A stretch of 64,000 bases of DNA from Cannabis sativa. Taxonomy: Eukaryota; Streptophyta; Magnoliopsida; Rosales; Cannabaceae. The notes under the pieces are model-generated. The model did not search any database. It saw nothing but the letters and a program-made list of their open reading frames with translations, and was not told the origin of the DNA. The stretch covers positions 10,992,001 through 11,056,000 of the forward strand of contig NC_083607.1 in assembly GCF_029168945.1 (NCBI RefSeq), in the 5' to 3' direction. A program made the translations under genes and the position numbers. Positions 1-10,763 of the stretch are shown here, piece by piece; the stretch's first letter is position 1, and each line of letters opens with the position of its first letter.

Positions 1-269
1 TACCTGAATCGCAAATAAAATTGCAAATTATCGCAGTACAAGTTGTGAATTAAAAAGCAATACGTGAGTTAGTCGAAAATGATATTGCAAAATATTGCGA
101 AATAAGTCGCAATTTAACACAACATTTAAAAACAAACTATAAATCAAAAAATTGTGAATAAAATCGTTAAACGTCGTGAAGCAAGTCGCGAATAACTAAT
201 TCAACTTTTAAACAAGCATTTTTACTGAATTAACGAAAAAAAATATTGCAGAACAGAAAAGAAACATAC
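1..269 (-). other. Intron (partial) of DUF1985-like gene
   Basis: This AT-rich stretch lies downstream of a good splice donor read on the minus strand (CTCGG then GTATGT, donor GT at 269-268). It has no coding potential that continues the exon. It is peppered with degenerate copies of a short motif around TCGCGAAT / CGTGAA. The same motif fills the other intron of this gene at 33,505-33,930. The rest of the gene would lie left of the window. Confidence 0.45.
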
Positions 270-530
270 CCGAGAGTTGAACAATAGTGCAATGTCGGTT
301 GCCTTGACATCTTGTTTCCACTGGCCCTCTAGAGTTTTCCAATTTACCATTCTGAGAAACTTGATCCCGCTACATTGAGCATACTTCTTGCCCACTTTCT
401 CAATGACTTCACATGCCCAGTATTGAAAGGCAGGTACATAGCCACTAACAGTGTACTTTGCCTCCTGAGCAATCTTCTTCCCCTTCTTCTTGTCAACATT
501 ATCATTGTAATGTTGCATATCCTTATTCAA
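270..530 (-). pseudogene. DUF1985-like gene, distal part of exon 2 (beyond the TE nest)
   Basis: The minus-strand translation contains AFQYWACEVIEKVG followed by GIKFLRMVNWKTLEGQW. It resembles the stretch just after the DUF1985 core in plant DUF1985/Ulp1-type proteins, a family often carried by Mutator-like elements. Removing the 32 kb insertion and one TTCAA copy joins this segment in frame to the exon at 32,895-33,504 (residues ...LMETL | NKDMQ...). The exon probably ends at 270 before a GTATGT donor, so the apparent residues after FNSR are intronic. The function of DUF1985 is unknown. The gene as a whole is broken by stops in the other half. Family assignment is by recalled sequence pattern, not a search. 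Confidence 0.6.
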
Positions 531-1016
531 TGTAATGCCCCGACCCTCAGGGATGCCATGTGTGTGCTTTTATAAACTTATTATCACTAATCTATAAATT
601 TTGAAAAAGTGTGGTTTAATTTAAACCTTTAATTAAATTCAAAATAAAGACTTCCATTTTAAATACTGTTGCAATATAGGGATCCCCTGTTTATAAAAAA
701 AAACTTTTTACAATAGATTACATTTCCAAACATAGAAAGGAATTCGATCCTGCTTCCCAGAAGCCAAGACCCCACGGCTGATATGTACATTGCTGGGAGA
801 CCTCTGACTCATGACCGAACACAGCTTCTAACTTCCTTACCTGCACCACGAAGCACCCGTGAGTCACAATGACTCAGCAAGAAAAGCTACTATATAAAAT
901 CATAGAAAGTGCCAGCAAATTTCATTACAATGTAATATATATACCAATAGGTCATACATGTTCAAGGCGCATAAATAACTTAATGTCTATGAGAGCACAC
1001 TTATTACGTAATCAAG
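531..1016 (-). repeat. Solo LTR, left segment
   Basis: This holds the 3'-terminal 486 bp of the solo LTR (minus orientation) and ends in the TCAAG target copy at 1,012-1,016 used by element A. I see no ORF of note in it. The unit boundary is fixed by the TTCAA duplication on its left. Confidence 0.75.
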
Positions 1017-3319
1017 TGTAATAACTAAAATATTCAATTATTTTTATATATATATTTATTACAATAGTTTAGTTATCTTGATGTGGAAATAATGATTGCA
1101 TAAAATATGTTATTAGTATTTCTGAGAATAGTACTAACTTGTGGTAATTTCCAAAATAAAAGAATTATATGGAAGCTAGTAACAAAATAGATATATTAGT
1201 AATTTAAGTCATACTATTTATAAGAGTTAATTACTAGGGGCAAGTAAAATAATTAAATCTTCCATTTACTATTTAACTAATACGTGAAAAGTATAGAAGT
1301 GGTAGTATTATTTTATAAGAAGAAAAAGTAGTAGTAGTAGTGGTAGTATTAAGAGTAATAGTTAGTTGTTATTAATGTTTTAGCTAATTAATAAAAGAAT
1401 AGTATGTATGATATGAGGTATTATGTAAAGAAAATCAGTAGTAGTATAATTAAAGGCTGAATAACGTGGCAAATAAGGAGAGATAAGCTTTCATTAGTTA
1501 AGCTAGAAATAGTCAAGTGCATGGCTAGATGTTGGGACAGTTCAAATTTGAAATTATATATATAAAAAAAAAATACTAGGAGTTGGTTGCATATGTGAAG
1601 TACTTGGAAATGTTGGCTGAATAAAGGGAAGAAGTTAAGGGGTTTAGTTGTTGCGGATTCAAATATTAACCATAGTTAGAGTTGGATTAGTGGTGTAGTT
1701 AAGGTAGATGTGGCTTAGTTAATTCTAAGAGGCTATAAATAGGACTCACTTTTTCACATTTCACTCACACTTTGATAACCAAACCTCTCATCATCACTCT
1801 AATTCTCTCGTGAACTTTGAGCTTTCATCACAATATAATTTTTCTCTTATTCTCTCATACCTGAAAGCCTATTACATTAAATTTCAATCAATATAGCTCT
1901 CTTTAAATTACAACTCTTATCATCTCACTTTCTTCCATCCCTGGTGTTCTGTTATCTCTAGATAAAACCATCACCATACGCCACAATCAAATTTCTCTTA
2001 TAACCATCACAATCATCCTCTCATACATATATATACATATACAGATATATATATTTCACTCTATTGGTGTCACCATCTCCATCATTTTCTAGTGCTCAAC
2101 TAGATCTTATTTGAAAGCTAAGGTAATTTTATAATTTTTGGGTTTGTAGATATTTAAGGTTAAGATTTTCATATGTGTAAATATATATACTATTATGATA
2201 AATTCTAATTAATAAGTGTGAAAACTAGGTTTGTCATAAAACAATTATTACTTCTCAAAGATCTCTCTCATTGCAATCAGGGTTAAGACTCCACATTCGA
2301 GGTAAGGAAATTAAGTAGAAAAATATAGGTTTTCTGTATGTAATAACATTCATAGAAAGAGTGGGAATAGTAAAAGAGAAGTTAACTAAGGTCTTCTGCC
2401 TGACTCTTTATTGTTTGTTATTTAATGTACTGTATAATATATATTTAAATAATATGTTTATAAGATTCATGTTATTTATGTATGTTTACAGTATTAGAGC
2501 ATGGCCATTGCTAAATGTATATATTTAAATAATGTGTTTATAAGATTCATGTTATTTAAGTATGTATGTAAATAGTGTGTTTATAAGATTCACATTATTT
2601 AATTATGATTGTTATGTTGTTTAAATAATGTATAGTAGTTTGCCATTATTTAAATTAGATAGATTATAGTTTATGTGACATGGTTTGACCGAGAAGATAA
2701 TGGTTAAATACTTGACTGTTGGGTCTATATGGTAGATAGGGGGCCATTTAGTAGTGGGTACGATTTTACTGAACCCAGCCCTCCGCCATTTAGTCCAATA
2801 GCTCAAGTTTATTTGCCAAAATTAGACTCGGGCGTAATCATTATTATGTGAATTAGCTTAGAACCTAATTATTAGTGACTAGTGATATGATTAAGTTTAT
2901 GTTTTGCTATCTGCCTAAATATTTGCATGTGCATTTTAATTAAGTTTTGTTTTTATTTATGTGACTACCTGACACACATTTCCTTACTGAGTTTAGTAGC
3001 TCACCCTTATCAAATTACCATGTGCAGACCAAGGTAACTGAAAGTTTAGAAAGCCGGTGGCGAGTGGAACTTTGGATGCTTGTGTGTGTGAACTCGCTGA
3101 GGGCTATATAACTGCGGGCGGTCTAGGGCGCTCTATTTATTTATTCACGTTATTAAACTTATGTCGCAATTATTTTAGTTATTAATTATTATGTCTTTTG
3201 TACGAAAACTGGCCAGTTGTGAACATTTTCAAGTATTAAATAAAAATGCGACATTATGATTTTCCGCTTTTAACGCTTGTAAACAAAATTAATATTTTTA
3301 TAAAAGTACGGGCGTTACA
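1017..3319 (+). repeat. 5' LTR of element A
   Basis: The 2,303 bp LTR begins TGTAATAAC and ends GGCGTTACA. It matches 28,484-30,776 almost throughout. Visible differences include a (GTA)n microsatellite length change near 1,328-1,350 and an AT-rich block near 2,025-2,065. A 61-codon minus ORF inside it also occurs in the other LTR and is not a gene. Confidence 0.92.
1734..1741 (+). promoter_or_regulatory. TATA box, 5' LTR of element A
   Basis: TATAAATA occurs in GGCTATAAATAGGACTC, followed by a pyrimidine-rich leader full of CTC and TCT runs, as expected for an LTR promoter and R region. The same site is at 29,199-29,206 in the 3' LTR. Confidence 0.6.
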
Positions 3320-3322
3320 GTT

Positions 3323-3336
3323 TGGTATCAGAGCCA
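3323..3336 (+). other. Primer-binding site of element A (initiator Met tRNA type)
   Basis: TGGTATCAGAGCCA lies 3 bp after the LTR end and fits the 3' end of plant initiator Met tRNA. Its last ten bases, ATCAGAGCCA, are duplicated at 3,741-3,750 because a small element inserted here. Confidence 0.85.
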
Positions 3337-3740
3337 TGGACGGAGGGACTTTAGCCCATGTGTGGGCTAAAGCCCTCACTCAAATATATACGTCAAATTT
3401 TTTATATGTAAATATATACATATATTAATTCACTTTGCTCAATTTATTAAAGTCCAATTCACAAAAGCCCTCACTCAATATCTTAATCATGATTTATTAG
3501 CCTACTCTTATTCTAATCAAACCCATTTTAAAAGTAGTCCAATACAAATAATAAAAAAAATAATACTTTATTAAAAAATAAAATAATACCATTGACAATA
3601 TTTATTTTATTTTTGTCAATAGTATTATTTTATTTTGTTGAAGATGAAAATTTGAAAGATACATTTATCATTATTTTTATTAGTTTTGACTTAATATTTA
3701 TTCAAGCCCTCACTCAACTAAATTTCTGGCTTCGTCACTG
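3337..3740. mobile_element. MITE-like element inserted in the PBS of element A
   Basis: A 404 bp block is flanked by a perfect 10 bp direct repeat ATCAGAGCCA (3,327-3,336 and 3,741-3,750). The reverse complement of its right end begins CAGTGACGAAGCCAG and the left end reads (CA)TGGACGGAGGGAC, a degenerate terminal inverted repeat. It has no ORF. It holds three copies of AAGCCCTCACTCAA and an AT-rich hairpin around 3,580-3,640. The long TSD and small size suggest a non-autonomous Mutator-like element. If the terminal CA belongs to the element, the TSD is 8 bp and hAT is possible. Confidence 0.7.
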
Positions 3741-3750
3741 ATCAGAGCCA

Positions 3751-4215
3751 CAGTTATATCGGTCCCGAACGTTCTCACGAGTTACACACATCAGCCAAAA
3801 AGTTTCTGCTTGCCACCAAGTAAGTCCATTATATATACTTGCATTTTATGTGTATTTTTTTATGTAATTTCTAAATTGGCATTTTACTTAAAAAAGAAAA
3901 AAAAAAACCTTAGTACCAATATCCAAGTTTAGGTACTACCCATATGAAATAATTTTTTTCAAGTTAGTTTAAAATAAAATTTTTTGGTAAAATTTTAGAA
4001 CTTGATGTTAGATAGCACCATATGACTCTTGAAAAAAAAATGTGTGTCTTATTATTTTATGTGATTATTTATTTTATCTTTGAATAAATAGAAATTATTT
4101 GTGAACTAGTTATGTAAGTATGGGCTTTTTTTTTTTTTTTGAAAATAGTGATATCTTATTTAAGTTTATCTTCATTTAGAAATTCTTAGAAACAAACAAG
4201 GAACATTAGGAAATA
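3751..4215 (+). other. Untranslated leader of element A
   Basis: AT-rich sequence between the duplicated PBS tail and the gag start, with several homopolymer A and T runs. I see no gene or clear motif. This is the expected place for the packaging leader of the retrotransposon. Confidence 0.5.
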
Positions 4216-5100
4216 ATGTCTCCAAGTAGATCAGTTCGAATCAACGACAATAGAAACATCCACGTGGATGCAGCTCCAGCATCCGCAAGGGGCGGAGGCC
4301 GAGGTGATGGTCGACGCGGAGGCCGACGTGGAGGCCAAAGCGGTAGGGGAGGTAGACAAGGAGCATCGGTAGCACCGGTAGATGAAGTAGCACTCGAACA
4401 ACAACAACCTCCCAATGCTCAAGCTGAGATACTCCGAGAAAATGCTCGTATACGTGAGGAGCTAACTCAAGAAATTTCAAGGCTACGAGCTCAGAATGAG
4501 GAGTTACGCCGGAATCAAAATCCACCCGTTAGAAACCTAGCTCTTCAACCAGCTGCAATGAATCCAGAACCAATACAACGTTTTGAACCTGTGTACGAGC
4601 GATTCAGGAAACAACAACCACCAATATTCAATGGGAGCTCGGACTCACTTGAAGCTGAGGAATGGTTGCGCTCAGTGGAGTCCATATTGGAATATATGGA
4701 CCTCAATGATAGGGAAAGAGTATCTGTCTTTGCCCGGCCTACTTAAAAAGGATGCACGGATCTGGTGGGAAGTAGTAAGACAGAGTCGCAACATAACAAC
4801 TATGACCTGGTTCGACTTTGTTGATGTGTTCAACAGGAAGTACTACAGTGCCGCCATACTGGCTGCAAAAGAAGATGAGTTTATGAATCTGAGGCAGAAC
4901 AATCTCACTGTCACGGAGTATGCTAGGCAATTTGACCGTCTGGCAAAGTTTGCACAAGAGATCGTACCAACCGAGGCCCTTCGGGTCAAAAGGTTTTTGA
5001 AGGGGATGAACCCCATGATAAAAAAAATGTGAAAATCATGGTGGGGACCAACACAGTTTATGCTGAGGTGTTAGAGAAAGCTCTCGAAGCTGAGTTGCTC
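4216..5100 (+). pseudogene. gag of element A (frameshifted)
   Basis: Starts at ATG 4,216 (MSPSRSVRIND) with an RGG-rich basic stretch, then a coiled region, then the retrotransposon gag core ([35 protein letters not shown]). The frame changes near 4,730 (first frame stops at 4,744-4,746) and again in a poly-A tract near 5,020-5,032, after which the reading continues into the frame of 5,029 onward. Gag would form the capsid-like particle. The two shifts mean no full-length Gag can be made without frame changes. Confidence 0.85.
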
Positions 5101-6713
5101 GAAAATGATATAAAGAAGGAGAATGCTGCTAAGTGGGAAGCCCGAAGAAACAATGGAGGAAATCAAGAGAATAAGAGAAAACACGAGGGAAATCACGGTA
5201 ATGATCGTGATAAAAAGGGGAAAGCAGTGGTCCAAAATAACAATAATGGGGTGAAAAGGTCCTATGTAGAATTTCCAATTTGCCCCACATGCAATAGAAA
5301 ACATCTTGGGGAGTGTAAGATGAAGTCAGGGGTGTGCTACAATTGTGGGCAGCCAGGCCATCTGAAGAAAAATTGCCCAAAGGGACAAAAGAAGGAGAAC
5401 CAAGCCGCTCCTGCTCGAGTGTTTGCTCTCACCAGAGGAGAAGCGGCCACAAGCAACACTGTTGTCTCAGGTCAGGTTTCTATTTACGGATTGCCTTGTA
5501 ATGTTCTCTTTGATTCTGGAGCTACTCATTCTTATATAGCTACTAGGTTGATTGATAGTATAGATAACCCGTGTGACCTACTTAGATGTAGTATTGTAAC
5601 GGAATTACCCTCGGGAGAAACCATGCTATCAACAAGAAGAATGCGAGATGTACCTATCATAATCGAAAGCAAAGAACTCATGGGCGACCTAATAGAGCTG
5701 GGAATAAAGGAATATAATGTTATACTTGGGATGGATTGGCTATCTAGTCACGGTGCGACAATCAATTGCCGAAAGAAACTGATCGCTTTTGAAACAAAGG
5801 CTGGGGATCGGTTTATATTCAAGGGCGACAAGCTAGCCCTTAGGACTCCATTAATCTCTTCCCTAAAAGCTAGTCAGCTAATGAAGGCGGGATGCATGGC
5901 ATTCTTGGCCAGCGTAGTGGATCGAGCAATAGAGACGCAACTAAATGTGGAGAACGTGCACATAGTCTGTGAATTTCCAGAGGTCTTTCCAGAAGATCTA
6001 CCGGGACTACCTCCAGACAGAGAGGTGGAGTTCATCATCGAATTAGCCCCAGGGACTAATCCAATTTCAAAGGCTCCATACAGAATGGCACCTAATCAGC
6101 TAAAAGAGCTTAAAATACAACTACAGGAGCTCTTAGACAAAGGGTTCATTAGACCGAGTTACTCACCTTGGGGTGCGCCGGTACTCTTCGTCAAGAAGAA
6201 AGATGGAAGTATGAGGATGTGCGTGGACTACCGTGAGCTCAACAAGGTGACCATCAAGAATAAGTATCCTTTGCCAAGGATTGACGATCTCTTTGATCAA
6301 TTGCAAGGCTCGGCTGTGTTCTCAAAGATAAATCTAAGATCTGGGTATCACCAGTTGAAGGTCCGGAAGGAAGACATACCCAAGACAGCATTCAGAACAC
6401 GGTATGGACACTATGAGTTTTTAGTAATGTCTTTCGGACTAACTAACGCCCCAGCAGCCTTCATGGATATGATGAATAGGGTGTTCAAGGAGTACCTAGA
6501 TAAGTTTGTTGTTGTATTCATTAATGACATTCTTATCTACTCCAAAACTATGGAGGAACATGAGGAACACCTAAGGATGACTCTAAACCGACTTAAGGAG
6601 AACCAACTATATGCCAAATTCAAGAAATGTGAATTCTGGTTAGAGAAGGTGGCATTCCTAGGCCATATAGTTTCCAAAGATGGAGTCGAGGTGGATCCTA
6701 CAAAGATTGAAGC
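5029..6713 (+). pseudogene. Gag zinc knuckle, protease and RT (N-terminal part of pol) of element A
   Basis: In order: CCHC knuckle [14 protein letters not shown], aspartic protease [13 protein letters not shown] with [20 protein letters not shown] and [15 protein letters not shown]. Two catalytic positions are altered: motif A reads [11 protein letters not shown] where B and C have [11 protein letters not shown], and the YxDD-type box reads [10 protein letters not shown] where B and C have FIDDIL. Both are single G to A changes in GAT codons. The ORF is interrupted after ...KIEA by element B at 6,714; the next codons are at 26,309. RT from this copy should be inactive. Confidence 0.9.
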
Positions 6714-7093
6714 TGTAACACCCTAACTAACATAGGCGTATTACGTGATTTTTAAACATGCTGTGCAGCTCGTTGCTAATCAACGAGGTTTATGGAAAAA
6801 CGTGATTAATTAAAATTTTGATTTTTAATTAAACTTATAAAACAATATTACAAAAGACTCGGGATCCCGATAATAAAATCATTTACAAAAAGGATTTAAC
6901 TGTTTAACTGATAGACAAAATAAATGTCGTCTAACGACCAGTTACAAAAATCAGCCTCGCTGTCCCGATGATTGTACGCTCCAGGCCTAACCGCCCCGAC
7001 ATGTACAATCTTCACAAGCTCGCTCACGGCCCATCAGCTTTAGCCTTGCCTTTACCTACACATAAACGTAAAACTGTGAGTCGACAGACTCAG
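6714..7093 (-). repeat. 3' LTR of element B, distal fragment
   Basis: 380 bp matching the start of the 5' LTR of B (24,049 onward) and ending in the CTCAG copy used by element C (7,089-7,093). It continues at 16,553 after removal of element C. Confidence 0.88.
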
Positions 7094-9339
7094 TGTAAAG
7101 CCCGCTTAGTTAATTTGGAAATTAGCAGTTGTTTATGTTTAATTATGAAATTATTTATAGCTATTTAAATAATTTATTACTGTTAGTTATGGAATTCAGA
7201 AATGCATGATTATGTCATCAGTAGTTGCATATTTTGCATCTCCCGTGCCCGGTATTTTGGAACTCGGCGTTTGGCTCAGTAGAAATCACAACTTAGTATG
7301 TTAGTATTTTGGGGACGGGTTTTAGACATTGGGAATGTCGGGAATGGCCGGGAATTTAGAATTTCCCAAAAATACCCCTTTAGTTGGATTTATGTGATTT
7401 TGTGGTGGAGGGGCAAAATGGTCTTTTTGCCCCATTAGTATTTTGTCTTTTATGACTTTATGAAATGAAAAATAAATGTTATTTTATTTAATTGTTGGCT
7501 GAAATGTAAGTTGATAAGTGGATTTATACTTATTTCTTTATTTTTACAAAACATAACACTTAGAAAAAAATTACAAAACTTTCAAACACTCTCTCTCAAG
7601 CCTCTCTCTTTTCGGCCCTCTTTGAGCAGCAAGGAGGAAGAGTTTTCCTTAGTGATTCAAGCCATTTTTGTGTTGATTTTATGATCCATAGTTACTAGTA
7701 AGTGGTTCTCATCTCTTCTTTTTATTCTTGATGTTTTTGAGGTGGAAATGGTAGGTTGCATGTTAGTTTGTAAAGCTGTATATTGCTGTGTGTAATTGTT
7801 GTTTCCAGTAGCTTAATTAGGTTTTAAATGGATGGATTATATAGGTTTTAATGCATGCTAGTGGTGTTGTTTAAAGCTTTGAATTTCTTATGCAAATATG
7901 TGATTTTTGAGTGAAATGGTTCATTTTGTTTCTGTGAAATTGCTGGATGTTCTTGTGTGTTTTCAGAAGCTTATTTATGCTAGATTGAGTAGAATTAAGC
8001 TAGTGGAATGCTTGTTTAGGTGGTTTTGCTTAAGCTTGAGTTTGGAACTCAAAGCTTGAGCTCCAATGGTGATTTTTGTATATGTGTTTTCTGGGTGGTT
8101 TTGAGGCCTTAGATTTGTTCTTTGGGGTGTTTAAAGCAGGTCTGGAAAGTTTGGAACCAATTGGGGTTGAATTGGTCGAGTTATGAAAATTTTGGTTGGC
8201 TGCCTGCGAGGAACCGGAATTCCGGTTGTGCATCCGGAATTCCGGATGAGGGTTCTGAATTTTCCAGAACCGGAATTCCGGTTGGGCAACCGGTCTACCG
8301 GTTGGGGAAAATTCAGGGACCCTAGTTTTCCTCGTTTTTATGTTTTTAGGGGTATTGCCATGCTTTTTATCGATAGGGAAACTTTTAGTTCCTAGTTTTA
8401 GTCCCCGGGAAAGTGATTTAGCGTGTCACTTATAGCGTTGTGATTTTTATGGTTTAGGAGCCGATGTCCGCCGCTCAGCTTCAGTTCCAGTCAGGTTGAC
8501 CGGCACACCTGAAATCGGAATCCAGGTAAGATTAGTATAACAGTATGCATATGTAGATTACATGTTTAGCGTGCATGTAGGAAGCCTGCTAGATTACATT
8601 AGTTATGTATATAGGCTTCGAACCATCCAACGCTGTCACGTCGGTACAGGCTGGAGTATGACCAGCAGCCGGAGTATGACCGGTTCGACCGATCAGGTTG
8701 ACATTTGGTTGGTGGTTCAGTGCTATTGACCTATCCCGTCGGTACAGGCTGGAGTATGACCGACGGCGGAGTATGACCGGTTCGACCGATCAGGAGGATA
8801 CTTGTCAATAGTACCGTCCCTATGAACGTTCAAAACTCAGTACCATGTTGGACATGGCAGTAGTGGCTCAGTACCATGTTGGACATGGCAGTAGCGGGAC
8901 TCAGTATCGTGTTGGACACGGTAGTTAGATTTATGTATGATATTATTATGCTTTTCTTACTGAGTCTGTCGACTCACAGTTTATGTTCATGTGTAGGTAA
9001 AGGCAAGGCTATAGCTGATGGACCGTGAGCGAGCTTATGAGATTGTACATGTCGGGGCGGTTAGGCCTGGAGCGTACGATCCTCGGGACAGCAAGGCCGA
9101 ATTTTTGTAACTGGTCGTTAGACGACTTTCATTTTGATGTAATAGTTAATCAGTTAAAACTTTTTGTAAAGATTTTTATAATCGGGATCCCGAGTCTTTT
9201 GTAATATGGTTTATAAGTTTAATTAAAAAGCAAAATTTTAATTAATCACGTTTTTTTCCATAAACCTCGTTGATTAGCAACGAGCTGCACAGTACGTTTA
9301 AAAATCACGTAATACGCCTAAGTTAGTTAGGGTGTTACA
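7094..9339 (+). repeat. 5' LTR of element C
   Basis: 2,246 bp, TGTAAAGCCCGC to GGGTGTTACA. It contains structured repeats: palindromic CCGGAATTCCGG boxes at ~8,213-8,305, a ~57 bp module repeated at 8,640-8,697 and 8,738-8,793, and three copies of a ~31 bp unit with hairpin CCATGTTGGACATGG between 8,834 and 8,930. Short ORFs here (for example 8,030-8,233) recur in the other LTR and are not genes. No strong TATA box was obvious. Confidence 0.92.
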
Positions 9340-9342
9340 ATT

Positions 9343-9354
9343 TGGTATCAGAGC
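9343..9354 (+). other. Primer-binding site of element C
   Basis: TGGTATCAGAGC begins 3 bp after the LTR end. It is the initiator Met tRNA type also used by A and B. Confidence 0.85.
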
Positions 9355-9620
9355 CGCCAGGTTGTCTTCCGAAGATCGTCACGACATGTACAATCATCAT
9401 CAGCAGTTAGCTCGGTTCACGGTTCAGTAAGCCTTTATTGCTTTAGTAGTTTATTTTATTTAGTTATAAAAAGAAAAGCCTGTTAGGAAGCATGTTAGTA
9501 GCCTGATAGTAGAATAGGCGCATGTTTCATTTCTAATTTCCAAATTAAGCGGCATTAGTAAGCTCGCCTTGATTACGACCTGATATGCCAACTCTTGGTT
9601 TCGCAGGCGGTTCTAACTAG
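9355..9620 (+). other. Untranslated leader of element C
   Basis: Sequence between the PBS and the gag start; no gene seen. It matches the corresponding part of B (about 23,803-24,033) in reverse orientation. Confidence 0.6.
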
Positions 9621-10763
9621 ATGGACGCTAGGCGGACTACCAGGAGTCAGGGCAACTCCGTAGGGTCGAACCAAGGACAGGGAGCTCAGTTTCCCCCACC
9701 TGCTAGGGGCCGAGGTAGAGGTCCCCGAGGCAGGGCTCGTGGCCGGGGTGATGAGAACCCGCCACAGGCTGCCCAGGCTCCCTCAGCCGATTAGGGAGCC
9801 CCGAACTGGGAGTTGCAATTTGCGGAGATGCAAGCCCGGATCGAAGAGCAAGACCTCGAGATTCAGAGGTTGAGACAGCAGGGTGCTCCTGCAGTTCCAG
9901 TGCCTATAGTTCCAGTGGCACCTGCCCCTGCTGCCCAGGCCGAGATAGTGGTGGCGGCCCATAGATTGGAACCTTTATATGAGCGGTTCCGGAAGCAGGC
10001 ACCTCCGGTATTCCTGGGAGGTCGGACGTGATGAAAGCCGAACGATGGGCTGACGGTGATCACCAAAATTCTGAACTTCATGGGTGTCACCGGTAATGAC
10101 AGAGTGGTGTGCGCCACGTTTCAGTTCCAGGAGGACGCGCTGGTATGGTGGGACATGGTGTCTCAGATTCATGATGTCACCACCATGACCTGGGAAAGGT
10201 TCCAGGAACTCTTTAATGCGAAATACTACAACGAGGCGGCCAGAAGCGCCAAGAGGAAAGAGTTCATTCACCTGACCCAGCGGGAGAACATGAGCGTCAC
10301 TGAGTATACTACTCAGTTTGATCGGTTGGCGAGGTTAGCCTCGGGAATTGTGCCGACCGACTTCAGTAAGAAGGAGAAATACCTGGACGGGTTGAATCCC
10401 AAGATCAGGCATGACCTGATGATCACCACCGACGACAGCACCACCTATGCTCAGATGGTGGAGAAGGCACTGCGAGCTGAGGGCGCAGTGGGGTGCATGT
10501 CAGAATCAGCCCGGTACTCGGTTAGTGGCGGAGCTCCTACCCCTCTGCATCGGGCTATAGCGGGGGAGTAGTGGTTCGGCCATTGATCGGAGGAAGAGGG
10601 CACCCACGCTTCCGGTGGCTCGGGTCGAACAAGAGGTTCGGGGGAACCGAACGAGAGGAGTCGTCCTGGTGGTAATGAGACCCGATTCTCCTATCCCGAG
10701 TGCCCTAGCTGCAAGAGGCACCATCGGGGCGAATGCAAAGGTCAGGGATGCTTTCATTGTGGC
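9621..10763 (+). pseudogene. gag of element C (stop and frameshifts)
   Basis: Starts at ATG 9,621 (MDARRTTRSQGN), with an RG-rich basic stretch (GRGRGPRGRARGRG), then the gag core (LEPLYERFRKQAPPVF, QFQEDALVWWDMV, MSVTEYTTQFDRLARLASGIVP). An in-frame TAG at 9,792-9,794 stands where B encodes Gln (PPADQG), a C to T change. Frame changes occur near 10,030-10,056 and again near 10,560-10,620, before the zinc knuckle that starts the next segment. Expected role: particle formation. Confidence 0.85.

Noticed and set aside
2621..2806. 61-codon minus ORF in the LTR of element A
   Set aside because: The same ORF is repeated at 30,078-30,263 in the other LTR. It has no family resemblance and is a by-product of LTR sequence.
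8030..8395. Short ORFs rich in RNSGS / IPVG patterns in the LTRs of C and B
   Set aside because: They are translations of the CCGGAATTCCGG palindrome region, appear in several frames and strands, and recur in each LTR copy.
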